Shown: positions 37,847 to 49,783 of the stretch, piece by piece
Layout of the letters: every line of letters begins with the position of its first letter
Position numbering within the stretch: the stretch's first letter is position 1
Source: Pseudomonadota bacterium
Lineage (GTDB): Bacteria > Pseudomonadota > Gammaproteobacteria > Steroidobacterales > Steroidobacteraceae
DNA length: 64,000 nucleotides
Direction of reading: 5' to 3'
NCBI GenBank assembly: GCA_021808195.1
Contig: JAKBCE010000004.1
Coordinates: forward strand, 62,001-126,000
Position numbers and translations under genes: made by a program
Notes under the pieces: generated by a model
Told to the model about the DNA's origin: nothing
Databases searched by the model: none
What the model saw: the letters and a program-made list of their open reading frames with translations, nothing else

Positions 37847-39193
37847 GTGGAAGCGTCGCTATGGGCCCGGTGCGTGTGCGCACTGGAAGCCGAGCTGCCG
37901 GAGCAGCAGTTCAATACCTGGGTGCGGCCGCTGCAGGCGCTCGAGGGCGCCGGCGCGCTGAAGCTGCTTGCGCCCAACCGTTTCGTGGTCGAATGGATCA
38001 ACGAACGGCTGCTGCCGCGCATTGGTGAGCTGCTGCGTGACAAGAGCACCGGGGATGTGCCGATCGTTACGGTAGAGGTCGGCTCGCGCAGCCCCGTGAA
38101 TGAGCCACCGCCACCACCCGTACCGGCTCTGGAGCCTGCGAAGCGGCCACGACGCGGCGAAGGCCTGGTGATCGGCGCCCGGCTCAATGCGGATTTTTCG
38201 TTCGCGACCTTCGTCGAGGGCAAGAGCAACCAGATGGCCAAGGCCGCCTCGCTGCAGGTTGCCGAGAATCCGGGCAAGGCCTACAACCCGCTGTTCCTGT
38301 ACGGCGGTGTCGGCCTCGGCAAGACGCATCTGATGCATGCCATCGCACACTGCATTCGCGAGCAGAACGAGGAGGCGCGCATCGCCTATGTGCACTCCGA
38401 GCGCTTCGTCAGCGATATGGTGCGCGCGCTGCAGCACAACTCCATGAACGAGTTCAAGACGGCATACCGCTCGCTCGATGCGCTGCTGATCGATGACATC
38501 CAGTTCTTTGCCGGCAAGGACCGCTCGCAGGAGGAGTTCTTCCACACCTTCAACGCCCTGCTCGAGGGCCAGCATCAGGTCATTCTCAGCTGCGATCGCT
38601 ACCCGAAGGAGGTCGATGGACTGGAGGAGCGGTTAAAATCGCGCTTCGGATGGGGCCTGACGGTTGCCATCGAGCCGCCTGAGCTCGAGACCTGCGTGGC
38701 AATTCTGATGAGCAAGTCGCGTCAGTTCGGCATGCCGCTGCCGGAGGAAGTCGCGTTCTTCATCGCCAAGCGAATTCGCTCCAACGTGCGCGAGCTCGAA
38801 GGCGCTCTGCGCCGGGTGATTGCCAATGCTCGCTTCACGGGGCGCCCGATCACCCTGGAGTTCACCAAGGAGGCGCTGAAGGATCTGCTGTCGCTGCAAG
38901 CGAAGCTGGTGACCATCGAGAACATCCAGAAGACGGTCGCGGATTATTACAAAGTGCGGGTTGCGGACCTGCTGTCCAAGCGGCGCAGCCGCTCAGTGGC
39001 CCGGCCTCGTCAGGTGGCCATGGCGCTCGCCAAAGAGCTGACCAGTCAGAGCCTGCCTGAAATCGGGGATGCCTTCGGCGGGCGCGACCACACGACGGTG
39101 CTGCATGCCTGCAAGCGAATCAAGGAGCTGCGTGATATCGACATCCGGATGAGCGAGGATTACTCGAACCTGTTGAGAACCTTGACGGCTTGA
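37847..39193 (+). CDS. dnaA: Chromosomal replication initiator DnaA
   Basis: Binds DnaA boxes and melts the origin. The 448 aa run from the GTG at 37847, which has a strong GGGGGAG SD 7-8 nt upstream; the frame extends upstream but without homology. Domain I covers [25 protein letters not shown]. The AAA+ domain has Walker [11 protein letters not shown], Walker [10 protein letters not shown] and the box VII-like RVIANARF region. C-terminal domain IV carries the DnaA signature [15 protein letters not shown] that contacts the DnaA box. It is followed by dnaN after a 217-nt gap carrying degenerate DnaA boxes. Confidence 0.98.
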   Translation: MEASLWARCVCALEAELPEQQFNTWVRPLQALEGAGALKLLAPNRFVVEWINERLLPRIGELLRDKSTGDVPIVTVEVGSRSPVNEPPPPPVPALEPAKRPRRGEGLVIGARLNADFSFATFVEGKSNQMAKAASLQVAENPGKAYNPLFLYGGVGLGKTHLMHAIAHCIREQNEEARIAYVHSERFVSDMVRALQHNSMNEFKTAYRSLDALLIDDIQFFAGKDRSQEEFFHTFNALLEGQHQVILSCDRYPKEVDGLEERLKSRFGWGLTVAIEPPELETCVAILMSKSRQFGMPLPEEVAFFIAKRIRSNVRELEGALRRVIANARFTGRPITLEFTKEALKDLLSLQAKLVTIENIQKTVADYYKVRVADLLSKRRSRSVARPRQVAMALAKELTSQSLPEIGDAFGGRDHTTVLHACKRIKELRDIDIRMSEDYSNLLRTLTA

Positions 39194-39410
39194 GAGGATA
39201 AGTCTGTGGATATCCGGTGGAGCGATCTGGGGATAAAGTTACACACAGACGATACACAGCTCACTCCCAGGCAGTCCCCGAAAAGCGCAAGCGAAAGCAG
39301 CGCATAACAGCTTGATCGGATTCGGGTGCGAGCGAAATCATCACTATTCACAGGCCCAATCATCACTACAATCTGAATTCTTAAAGATCTAAGAGAAGAA
39401 GATAAGACTT
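39194..39410. other. Candidate oriC / DnaA-box region between dnaA and dnaN
   Basis: The 217-nt gap contains TGTGGATAT (39205-39213) and TGGGGATAA (39228-39236), each one mismatch from the DnaA box TGTGGATAA. Weaker two-mismatch copies are TTACACACA (39239-39247) and CTATTCACA near 39343. An AT-rich stretch at about 39366-39408 (with AATTCTTAAAGATCT) could serve as the unwinding element or as the dnaN promoter. The position between dnaA and dnaN is a known origin location. With only two good boxes, a DnaA autoregulatory region is the alternative. Confidence 0.5.
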
Positions 39411-40505
39411 ATGAAGCTGACGGCGAAGCGCGAGGAGCTCCTCGCTCCCCTGCAAAGCGTGATCGGTGTAGTCGAACGGCGGCAGACCATGCCGGTGCTG
39501 GCAAATATCTTGTTGTCGGCACGCGAGAAGCGTCTCGGCATGACCGGTACGGATCTCGAGGTCGAGCTCGCTGCGACGACCACGGTGGCCGCCGAGGCCG
39601 CCGGCGACATCACGGTACCGGGCCGCAAGTTTCTCGACATCCTGCGGGCACTGCCGGCGGGAGTGGACGTTACGTTGACCACCGAAGGGGAGAAGGCGAC
39701 GGTGCGCGCGGGGCGCAGCCGCTTCACGCTCTCGACCCTGCCCGCGGCGGAATTTCCGGTCCTGGAGGAAATTCACGCGCAACAGACCCTCACGCTGGCA
39801 CAGGGGGCATTTCACCGTCTGATCGACAAAACCCATTTTTCGATGGCGCAGCAGGACGTGCGGTACTACCTCAACGGGTTGCTGCTCGAGACGCAGGACA
39901 GCACGCTGCGCGCGGTGGCGACGGATGGGCACCGTTTGGCGCTGTGCGAGATGACCCTCACGGAGGCGGCTCGCGTCGGTCAGGTGATCGTGCCCCGCAA
40001 GGCCATTCTCGAGTTGCAACGAATTCTCGGCACAGAGGGTGAAATCGAGTTGGCCATTGGAACGAACCACGTTCGAGCCCAGATCGGCGAAATTCGATTC
40101 ACTTCCAAGCTGATTGATGGGCGCTTCCCGGAGTACGGTCGAGTCATTCCAGACAATCCGCCCAAAGTAGCGCTGGCCGATCGTGAATTGCTACGACAGG
40201 CGCTACAGCGCACCGCCATCCTGTCCAATGAGAAGTACCGTGGTATCCGGGTCGGAATCAAATCGGGAATCCTGACGCTGCAGGCCCACAACCCCGAGCA
40301 TGAAGAAGCCGAAGACCAGATTGAGATCGACTACACCGGCGACGAAGTCGAAATTGGCTTCAACGTGAATTACCTCCTTGATGCTCTGAATGCGATCGAC
40401 ACGGATCAGGTTGAGCTCGGCTTTACGGATGCCAACAGCAGTTGCCTGGTTCGGGCGCCTGGGTTATCCGAGGCCCGCTACGTCGTCATGCCTATGCGGC
40501 TGTAA
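39411..40505 (+). CDS. dnaN: DNA polymerase III sliding clamp (beta subunit)
   Basis: Ring-shaped processivity clamp. At 364 aa it has the usual length and three repeated clamp domains. The N-terminus MKLTAKREELLAPLQSVIGVVERRQTMPVLANILL, seen in pieces, is canonical, as are RAVATDGHRLALCEM in domain II and the C-terminal peptide-pocket end YVVMPMRL. It precedes recF by 57 nt in the dnaA-dnaN-recF-gyrB order. Confidence 0.98.
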   Translation: MKLTAKREELLAPLQSVIGVVERRQTMPVLANILLSAREKRLGMTGTDLEVELAATTTVAAEAAGDITVPGRKFLDILRALPAGVDVTLTTEGEKATVRAGRSRFTLSTLPAAEFPVLEEIHAQQTLTLAQGAFHRLIDKTHFSMAQQDVRYYLNGLLLETQDSTLRAVATDGHRLALCEMTLTEAARVGQVIVPRKAILELQRILGTEGEIELAIGTNHVRAQIGEIRFTSKLIDGRFPEYGRVIPDNPPKVALADRELLRQALQRTAILSNEKYRGIRVGIKSGILTLQAHNPEHEEAEDQIEIDYTGDEVEIGFNVNYLLDALNAIDTDQVELGFTDANSSCLVRAPGLSEARYVVMPMRL

Positions 40506-40562
40506 CGCTACGCAGCAGCCACAGCGATTCATCATCGAGGCGGCGGGTCACGGGTACCGCGG

Positions 40563-44065
<3,503 letters not shown>

Positions 44066-44086
44066 GCGCCGGCTGGCGGGCGCTGC

Positions 44087-45637
44087 TCACACGATGTCGT
44101 CCGACATCGTCGCCTTGCGCTGCGCGATGAACTCCTGCAGTTGCGCGTCCGTGGCGGGATCCAGCGCCGGCGGAGTGTATCCGGCGAGCAGCGCCTTCCA
44201 CTTGCGGTTCGCACGCGCCAGCTGATCCTGCGCGCCTTCGGCGCTCCATTGCTCGAAAGAATTGTTGTCCGCCAGCTCGAAATCGTAGAACGCCGTCTCG
44301 TAGTTGGCGAGCGTGTGGGCAGAGCCGAGAAAGTGCTTGCCGGGACCCACCTCCCGGAACGCCGCGAGCGCGAAGGCGTTCTCATCGAGCGACATGCCGT
44401 TCGCCATCGTGTGAAATGCGCCGCACTGATCCACGTCCATCACGAACTTCTCGTACGACATGGCCAGTCCGCCTTCCAGCCAGCCAGCCGAATGCAGGAT
44501 GAAATTCGCACCGGCGAAGAATGCCGGCCACATCGAATTCGCGCTCTCGTAGGCGGCTTGGGTGTCGGCGACCTTCGCGGCGCACAGGTTGCCACCGCAG
44601 CGCAGCGGCACACCAAGTCGGCGCGCGAGCTGTCCGATCACCAGATACGCCAGAGCCGGTTCGGGTGTGCCGAAGGTGGGCGCCCCGCTGCGCAGCGACA
44701 TCGAGGAGAGGAAGTTGCCGAGAATCGCCGGCGAACCGGGCCGCTCGAGCTGTGCGAGCGCCACGCAAAATACGGCTTCGGCAAAACACTGCGCCAGTGC
44801 GCCGGCCGTAGTCACCGGCCCCATGGCACCACCGAGAATGAACGGCACGCACACGGGGGCCTGATTGGCCGCCGCATAGGTACGAATGACCCGGCTCGCC
44901 TCGCCGTCGAGCACCAGAGGTGAATTGACGTTGACGTTGCCCAGGATCACGCAGTGCTCGGCGACGAATTGCGCGCCAAAGAGGATGCGGCACATTTCGA
45001 TCGAATCCGCCGCGCGTGCCGCATTGGTCACCGCACCCATGAACGGCTTGTCGGACCAGCGCATGTGCGCATACACCATGTCCAGATGACGCTTGTTCAC
45101 CGGCACATCGACCGGCTCGCAAACGGTGCCGCCCGAATGGTGCAGCCACGGCGCGAGGTAGGCGAGCTTCACGAAATTGTGGAAATCCTCCAGTGTTCCA
45201 TAGCGCCGGCCGCGATCGAGATCGGAGACGAACGGCGAGCCATATGAGGGCGCGAACACTGTGCTGTTGCCACCGATGCGCACGCTGCGCGCGGGGTTGC
45301 GCGCATGTTGGATGAACTCGGCGGGTGCGGAGCGGCGAACGATCTCGCGTGCCAGGCCGGCCGGGACATGCACCCGCCACTGCTCGGTGATGGTCGCGCC
45401 GGCTTGCCGCCAGAGCCGGATCGCCTCGGCATCGCCGCGGATTTCCAGGCCGATCTCCTGAAGCAGCCGATCGGCGTGGTGCTCGATCGCCTCCAGGCCC
45501 TCCTCGGACAGCAGTGCGTACGGGGGGATCGCGCGCGTGATGTACGCCGGACCACTGGGCCGGATCGCGCGCTGGGCCTTGCGGGTCTCCCGGGCGCTCA
45601 CCCGGACTTTGCGCGGTGACGCTGCTTCATCAGCCAT
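44087..45637 (-). CDS. MttB-family methyltransferase without pyrrolysine
   Basis: The 516-aa member of the trimethylamine methyltransferase (MttB) superfamily is a TIM-barrel enzyme that transfers a methyl group from an N-methylated amine to a corrinoid protein. Family segments: LSEEGLEAIEHHADRLLQEIGLEI, HHSGGTVCEPVDVP, VAEHCVILGNVNVNSPL, FILGGAMGPVTTAGALAQ, MWPAFFAGANFILHSAGWLEGGL and a C-terminal QWSAEGAQD. The frame has no in-frame UAG, so it belongs with non-Pyl homologues such as glycine-betaine methyltransferase. No corrinoid protein gene is adjacent. ATG 45637 is chosen (GGAAAA upstream); ATG 45652 is possible. It is divergent from the AraC gene and is preceded by the operator-like element. 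Confidence 0.85.
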   Translation of the reverse strand: MADEAASPRKVRVSARETRKAQRAIRPSGPAYITRAIPPYALLSEEGLEAIEHHADRLLQEIGLEIRGDAEAIRLWRQAGATITEQWRVHVPAGLAREIVRRSAPAEFIQHARNPARSVRIGGNSTVFAPSYGSPFVSDLDRGRRYGTLEDFHNFVKLAYLAPWLHHSGGTVCEPVDVPVNKRHLDMVYAHMRWSDKPFMGAVTNAARAADSIEMCRILFGAQFVAEHCVILGNVNVNSPLVLDGEASRVIRTYAAANQAPVCVPFILGGAMGPVTTAGALAQCFAEAVFCVALAQLERPGSPAILGNFLSSMSLRSGAPTFGTPEPALAYLVIGQLARRLGVPLRCGGNLCAAKVADTQAAYESANSMWPAFFAGANFILHSAGWLEGGLAMSYEKFVMDVDQCGAFHTMANGMSLDENAFALAAFREVGPGKHFLGSAHTLANYETAFYDFELADNNSFEQWSAEGAQDQLARANRKWKALLAGYTPPALDPATDAQLQEFIAQRKATMSDDIV

Positions 45638-45968
45638 GGCTTTTCCAGTCATCGGAGACCGTTGCAACCCATCCACAATGTCTGCCTCGCTTGACACGAT
45701 AGCGATCCGCAAGCGGAAGTGGCTTCGTTCACGTGTCCCATTGCTAGGAGTTTGACCGTGATTGCCCCACATCGTCCGCCATCTGCGCCCGAGTTTCTCT
45801 ACCACATTGTTTTAAATCGTCTTTTTGACCCTTCCGACCGTTTCGACGTGCGGGGCCCTGCATCCGGTGCCGCCGAGCGGTGATGCGGCGCTTGCGCGCG
45901 GCAGACACTTACGGCAAGTTCGCTGCCCTGATGAGTCTGCCCAGCGAGCTTCACGGCCAGCGCCCCGC
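45638..45968. promoter_or_regulatory. Divergent mttB-like / araC intergenic region
   Basis: 331 bases without a gene. It contains the left copy of the repeated AraC-operator candidate (45741-45765) and an AT-rich patch around 45803-45826 (CACATTGTTTTAAATCGTC) that probably holds promoter elements. I cannot assign -35/-10 boxes with confidence. Confidence 0.5.
45741..45765 (-). promoter_or_regulatory. Candidate AraC operator, left copy (upstream of MttB-like gene)
   Basis: Starts with TTGCTAGGAGTTTGACCG (45741-45758) and runs to 45765. The same 25 bp, with two mismatches, recurs on the other strand at 47042-47066. It lies about 104 nt upstream of the MttB-like start. Relative to the downstream gene it has the same orientation as the right copy. 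Confidence 0.7.
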
Positions 45969-47063
45969 GTGAACCCGATCCGATCCGAATCCGAAGAGAT
46001 CTCTGCGAGTCCCTCGCGCAAGCAGGGATTGTTCCGCGCCCTGCTCGCCGGTCCCGGCCGTACCCTGGCCGATGCCTTTGCCAGCCTCGAGCGCGCACCG
46101 CACCTGGAGCGGATCCTCCGCCATCCGAGCCGCGAGGTCATGGGCGCGCAGGTCGCCCTTGCCCCGGAGGAGGGCGAGGGCTACTGGCAGTTCGCCCGCA
46201 TCCAGAACGAGATCTACGTGGTGGTGGCGAACTGCGCCTATCACGACCCACGCACCGAGCGAGTCCCCGGCGACGGGCTGGTGCAGTTCGATTTCAAGAT
46301 TACCGGTGACCTCACGCTCGGCGTCGGACGCACCGAACCGGTGCGCTGGAACCGCCCCTCGCTGCTGGTCTGGTCACAGCCCAAGGGCGTCGACATCAAT
46401 GAGTGGACGGCGCCGCGTGCGCGCGAGCAGTTCATCATCGTCAGCATGCGACCGGAGTTTCTCGCCGAGAACTTTCTGCCCTCGAGCGTGGCGGTTTCCG
46501 GGGCGCTCAGCGCCTACGCGGCGAATCACGGCGAGAAAATCAATTACTGCCAGCAGCCGATTTCGGCCCACACGCTCGAAGTCGCCCTGCGGCTGATCAA
46601 CAATCAGCACGATGGCGCCCTCGGCCTGGTCTACACCGAAGCGCTGGCGCTGGAGCTCATCTGCCACGCGGTCGCCAGCCTCTCGGCGCGCGCCGAACCG
46701 ACCGCCGAGCAATTCAGTGACCGAGAGCTGCGCTGTCTGCACGCCGCGCGCGCGATCCTGATGCACCAGTTCTCCCCTCCGCCCACGATCGATGCGCTCG
46801 CACGCACGGTCGGAATGTCGAAATCGATCCTGACCAAGGGCTTCAAGGCCGTCTTCGGCGAAACCATCTTCGATTTCAGCCTCGGTTGCCGCATGCGTCA
46901 CGCCCTCAATCTGATCCGCGACCAGGGCTGCACGGTCGAGCAGGCTGGCGAGGCGATCGGTTACGCGCATCCCACCTCGTTCACCACCGCCTTCCGCCGC
47001 CATTTCGGCATGCGCCCGATCGACGTGCGGCGCTCCAAGGCGCAATTGCGGTCAAACTCCTAG
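45969..47063 (+). CDS. AraC-family transcriptional regulator
   Basis: The 364-aa protein has an N-terminal sensing region (residues about 50-220, with the PchR-like phrase EQFIIVSMRPEFL) and a C-terminal double helix-turn-helix (about 258-360). The latter has PTIDALARTVGMSKSILTKGFKAVFGETIFDF as the first and VEQAGEAIGYAHPTSFTTAFRRHFGMRP as the second HTH. This is the PchR-type arrangement that often controls TonB receptors. The GTG at 45969 best fits the family length. The gene sits exactly between two copies of the repeated 25-bp element, and its stop codon lies within the right copy. Confidence 0.88.
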   Translation: MNPIRSESEEISASPSRKQGLFRALLAGPGRTLADAFASLERAPHLERILRHPSREVMGAQVALAPEEGEGYWQFARIQNEIYVVVANCAYHDPRTERVPGDGLVQFDFKITGDLTLGVGRTEPVRWNRPSLLVWSQPKGVDINEWTAPRAREQFIIVSMRPEFLAENFLPSSVAVSGALSAYAANHGEKINYCQQPISAHTLEVALRLINNQHDGALGLVYTEALALELICHAVASLSARAEPTAEQFSDRELRCLHAARAILMHQFSPPPTIDALARTVGMSKSILTKGFKAVFGETIFDFSLGCRMRHALNLIRDQGCTVEQAGEAIGYAHPTSFTTAFRRHFGMRPIDVRRSKAQLRSNS

Positions 47064-47066
47064 CAA
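47042..47066 (+). promoter_or_regulatory. Candidate AraC operator, right copy (upstream of TonB receptor)
   Basis: CGGTCAAACTCCTAGCAA at 47049-47066 is the exact reverse complement of 45741-45758; extension to 47042 gives 23 of 25 matches. It overlaps the araC stop codon and lies about 150 nt upstream of the TonB-receptor start, reading in the same orientation relative to that gene as the left copy does to the MttB-like gene. Confidence 0.7.
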
Positions 47067-47217
47067 ATCCGCTGGCCGTACGAAGACCGCTGTCGTGCGC
47101 GGCGCGTATCGTTCGCCCAACAAGGCACCTGTCTGCCCGCGCCGGGAACGGCAACCCGGCACGGGCGGACGCGGGCGCTTCAGCCGCCACGAAGAGCATT
47201 TCCCCGGGGGACTGGAT

Positions 47218-49776
47218 ATGAATGACGCAAATGAGCGGCGCGGCCGCGCGAGACGGGACAGCCGGACGCAGCGCCGGGTTCTGAGCGCGGTGGGCGCCGC
47301 GGTCTGCCTGGCGTTGTACGGCGCGCCGCCGCGGGCGTGCGCCGCGCAAGCCGCTGTGTTGAGCCAGAACGCCAAGCCGGCGCACCACGTGAACGCCGCG
47401 CCAGAGCTGCCCGCAACGCTGCAGGAAATTACCGTCACCGCGACCCGCCATCGGGAAACGGCCATTTCCATCGCCGGCAGCCTCGCCGTCATCACTCCAC
47501 AGCAGCTCACTGACGCCGGTGTGACCGGTCTCGCTTCGCTCGCCAACGCGGTGCCTGGCCTCAGCATGTATGATTTCGGCGCGCGGCTGGCTGGCGCCAC
47601 CGTCCCCATCATCCGCGGCATCAATGCCACCGGTGAGCCGATCCGCGGCTTTCGCAGTTTCGAGCAGAGTCCGGTCGGGATATATGTCGATAACTCCCCG
47701 GTTGGCGGGTACATCCAGCTGATCGACCTGAAGCGCATCGAAGTATTGCGCGGTCCGCAGGGCACGTTGTACGGGGCAGGCTCGCTTGCCGGCACGATCC
47801 GCCTGATTCCAAACAACCCACAGCTGAACAGACTTTCCGGTAGTGTCGAGGTCGGTGGCGACACCGTCACCCATTCCAATGGCAACGGCTACACCCTGCA
47901 GGGCGTCATCAACCTGCCGATCGGGCGCAAGCTGGCGTTCCGCGCAGCCGCCAAGTACGACTATCAACCCGGCTGGATCAATGTCTACGGGCTGCTGAAG
48001 CGCACCAACCCCGGGCTGACGGGGGTGCCCGTGCTCGCCAACCCATCCGATCCGGTCGGCAGCTCGGCGATCTACTCACAGCGCTCGGACTGGAACTGGC
48101 AGAAAACCTTCACGGGGCGCGCCGCGCTGCTGTGGAAACCGATCGAGTCCTTCAAGGCCGTGCTCGCCATTCTGCATACCGGGCTGCGCGGCGATGGTGG
48201 GCCGCAGGTCAATCCTGATTTTCAGGGTGGCGTCTCGCCGATCGACCCCAACGCGACGCTGCCGCCGGGCGGGCCTTACCAGGAGTTCTCTCAGGTTGAC
48301 CAGCCCTTCTCGCGCTATACCAACCTGACCAGCCTGGACATGAGCTACGACGCCGGATTTGCCACGTTGTCGACGACCAGCTCCTACCGCACCACCCGCG
48401 GCCAGCTGCTCGAGGATGACAGCTACCGCATCGCCGGCATCGCCGGCGGTGCCTACCTGCCCTACTATGCAGGCACGCCGACCAACCCCCGGTTCGTGTA
48501 CGACTACCAGTTCGCCGATCATTCGCACGCATTCACCCAGGAAATCCGGCTGGTCTCGAACACCCGGCTGTGGAACATGTTTGATTATGTCGCCGGCCTG
48601 TTCTACGACAAGGAGACCCGCCAGGGTGCCTGGAACATCGCGAATCCGGGCTCTCCGGAGCGCTCCGTTGCCCAGGGCTGCACCGGCGCAATTTACTATG
48701 GCTCGACCTATCCGACCTGCCTGGTGACCAGCGGCCCGAACGATCTGGTGTTCACGCAGATCGACACGCAGCGCTTTCAGGAGGAGTCGATTTATGGCGA
48801 TCTGACCTGGCACTTCGCGCACCATGCCAAGATCACCGGCGGGTTTCGGCACTACATCGAGCAGTTCACCGACGCGCAGCTGTACGCCGATTACACGTTC
48901 CCGACCTTCCTGCCGGCCGTGCCGCACGCCGCACCCGCCTCGACGAGTATCGGCAAGCTGGACATCTCCTATCAATATCTGCCCAATCAGTTCGTTTATG
49001 CGCTTTGGTCGCAGGGATTTCGCCGCGGCGGGGCGAATTCGGTGCCGTTGTCGGGGCCCTTCCAGGAAAGCCCGCTGCTGCGCACGTACGCGCCCGATCG
49101 GACGAACAATTACGAGATCGGCCTGAAGGGACAGTTCGCGAACGGCCTCACCTATGCGTTCGATCTCTTCGATGTCAAATGGGACAAACCCCAGATCTCC
49201 TCGAGCCTGCCGGACGGCAACCTCGCCGTCTACAACGCCAACACGGCTGAATCCAAGGGCTTCGAACTCGAGACCTCCGGGCCGCTGCTGTTGCGCGGAC
49301 TGACCTACAACTTCGGCATTACCTATGCCGATGCCAAGCTGACCAGCGGCTTCTCGCTGCCCGCCAACAACGGGCTCGGCACGGTCGTCCCCGGGGAGCT
49401 CACCGGCAAGTCCGGCGAGCGTCTGCCGGGCAGTCCCAAGACGAGCCTCAGCGCGGCGCTCGATTACGAGCGGCACCTCGCGCCGGGCTACACGATGGCG
49501 CTGTCGCTGAACGGCAGCTACCGCAGCCCGGTGGTGATGAACCTCACGGCCGCTGAGGGCACCACCAGCGTGCAGCGCTCCTCGAGCTATCTGGTCATCA
49601 ACACCGCGGCATCCTTGATCCATTATCCCTGGCGCACGACGGTGTACGTCACCAACCTGGCGAACAAGCGGGAGATTCTCGCGCCACCGACTCTGGTCGC
49701 CTTCGACAATCTCACCAACGACTACATCGTCAACCAGCCGCGGGTGGTCGGCGTGCGGCTTGCCTACCGCTTCTGA
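47218..49776 (+). CDS. TonB-dependent outer-membrane receptor
   Basis: The 852-aa outer-membrane transporter is energised by TonB. It has an N-terminal charged segment and signal sequence (VLSAVGAAVCLALYGAPPRACAA). A TonB-box-like region, LQEITVTATRHRE (about residues 64-76), is followed by a plug domain (QQLTDAGVTGLASLANAVPGLS, then RIEVLRGPQGTLYGAGSLAGTIR) and a 22-strand barrel ending in Phe (VRLAYRF). The sequence style is that of the large sphingomonad/Steroidobacter receptor families, whose substrates are usually not siderophores. ATG 47218 has a GGGGG SD. Regulated, presumably, by the upstream AraC protein. Substrate unknown. Confidence 0.93.
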   Translation: MNDANERRGRARRDSRTQRRVLSAVGAAVCLALYGAPPRACAAQAAVLSQNAKPAHHVNAAPELPATLQEITVTATRHRETAISIAGSLAVITPQQLTDAGVTGLASLANAVPGLSMYDFGARLAGATVPIIRGINATGEPIRGFRSFEQSPVGIYVDNSPVGGYIQLIDLKRIEVLRGPQGTLYGAGSLAGTIRLIPNNPQLNRLSGSVEVGGDTVTHSNGNGYTLQGVINLPIGRKLAFRAAAKYDYQPGWINVYGLLKRTNPGLTGVPVLANPSDPVGSSAIYSQRSDWNWQKTFTGRAALLWKPIESFKAVLAILHTGLRGDGGPQVNPDFQGGVSPIDPNATLPPGGPYQEFSQVDQPFSRYTNLTSLDMSYDAGFATLSTTSSYRTTRGQLLEDDSYRIAGIAGGAYLPYYAGTPTNPRFVYDYQFADHSHAFTQEIRLVSNTRLWNMFDYVAGLFYDKETRQGAWNIANPGSPERSVAQGCTGAIYYGSTYPTCLVTSGPNDLVFTQIDTQRFQEESIYGDLTWHFAHHAKITGGFRHYIEQFTDAQLYADYTFPTFLPAVPHAAPASTSIGKLDISYQYLPNQFVYALWSQGFRRGGANSVPLSGPFQESPLLRTYAPDRTNNYEIGLKGQFANGLTYAFDLFDVKWDKPQISSSLPDGNLAVYNANTAESKGFELETSGPLLLRGLTYNFGITYADAKLTSGFSLPANNGLGTVVPGELTGKSGERLPGSPKTSLSAALDYERHLAPGYTMALSLNGSYRSPVVMNLTAAEGTTSVQRSSSYLVINTAASLIHYPWRTTVYVTNLANKREILAPPTLVAFDNLTNDYIVNQPRVVGVRLAYRF

Positions 49777-49783
49777 ACCGAGG

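Noticed and set aside
44087..45637. Pyrrolysine-encoding MttB
   Set aside because: The frame is uninterrupted by UAG, so it is a non-Pyl homologue.
45741..47066. Inverted 25-bp repeats as ends of an insertion sequence
   Set aside because: The enclosed gene is an AraC regulator, not a transposase; the right copy overlaps its stop codon and no target-site duplication is apparent. An operator fits better.
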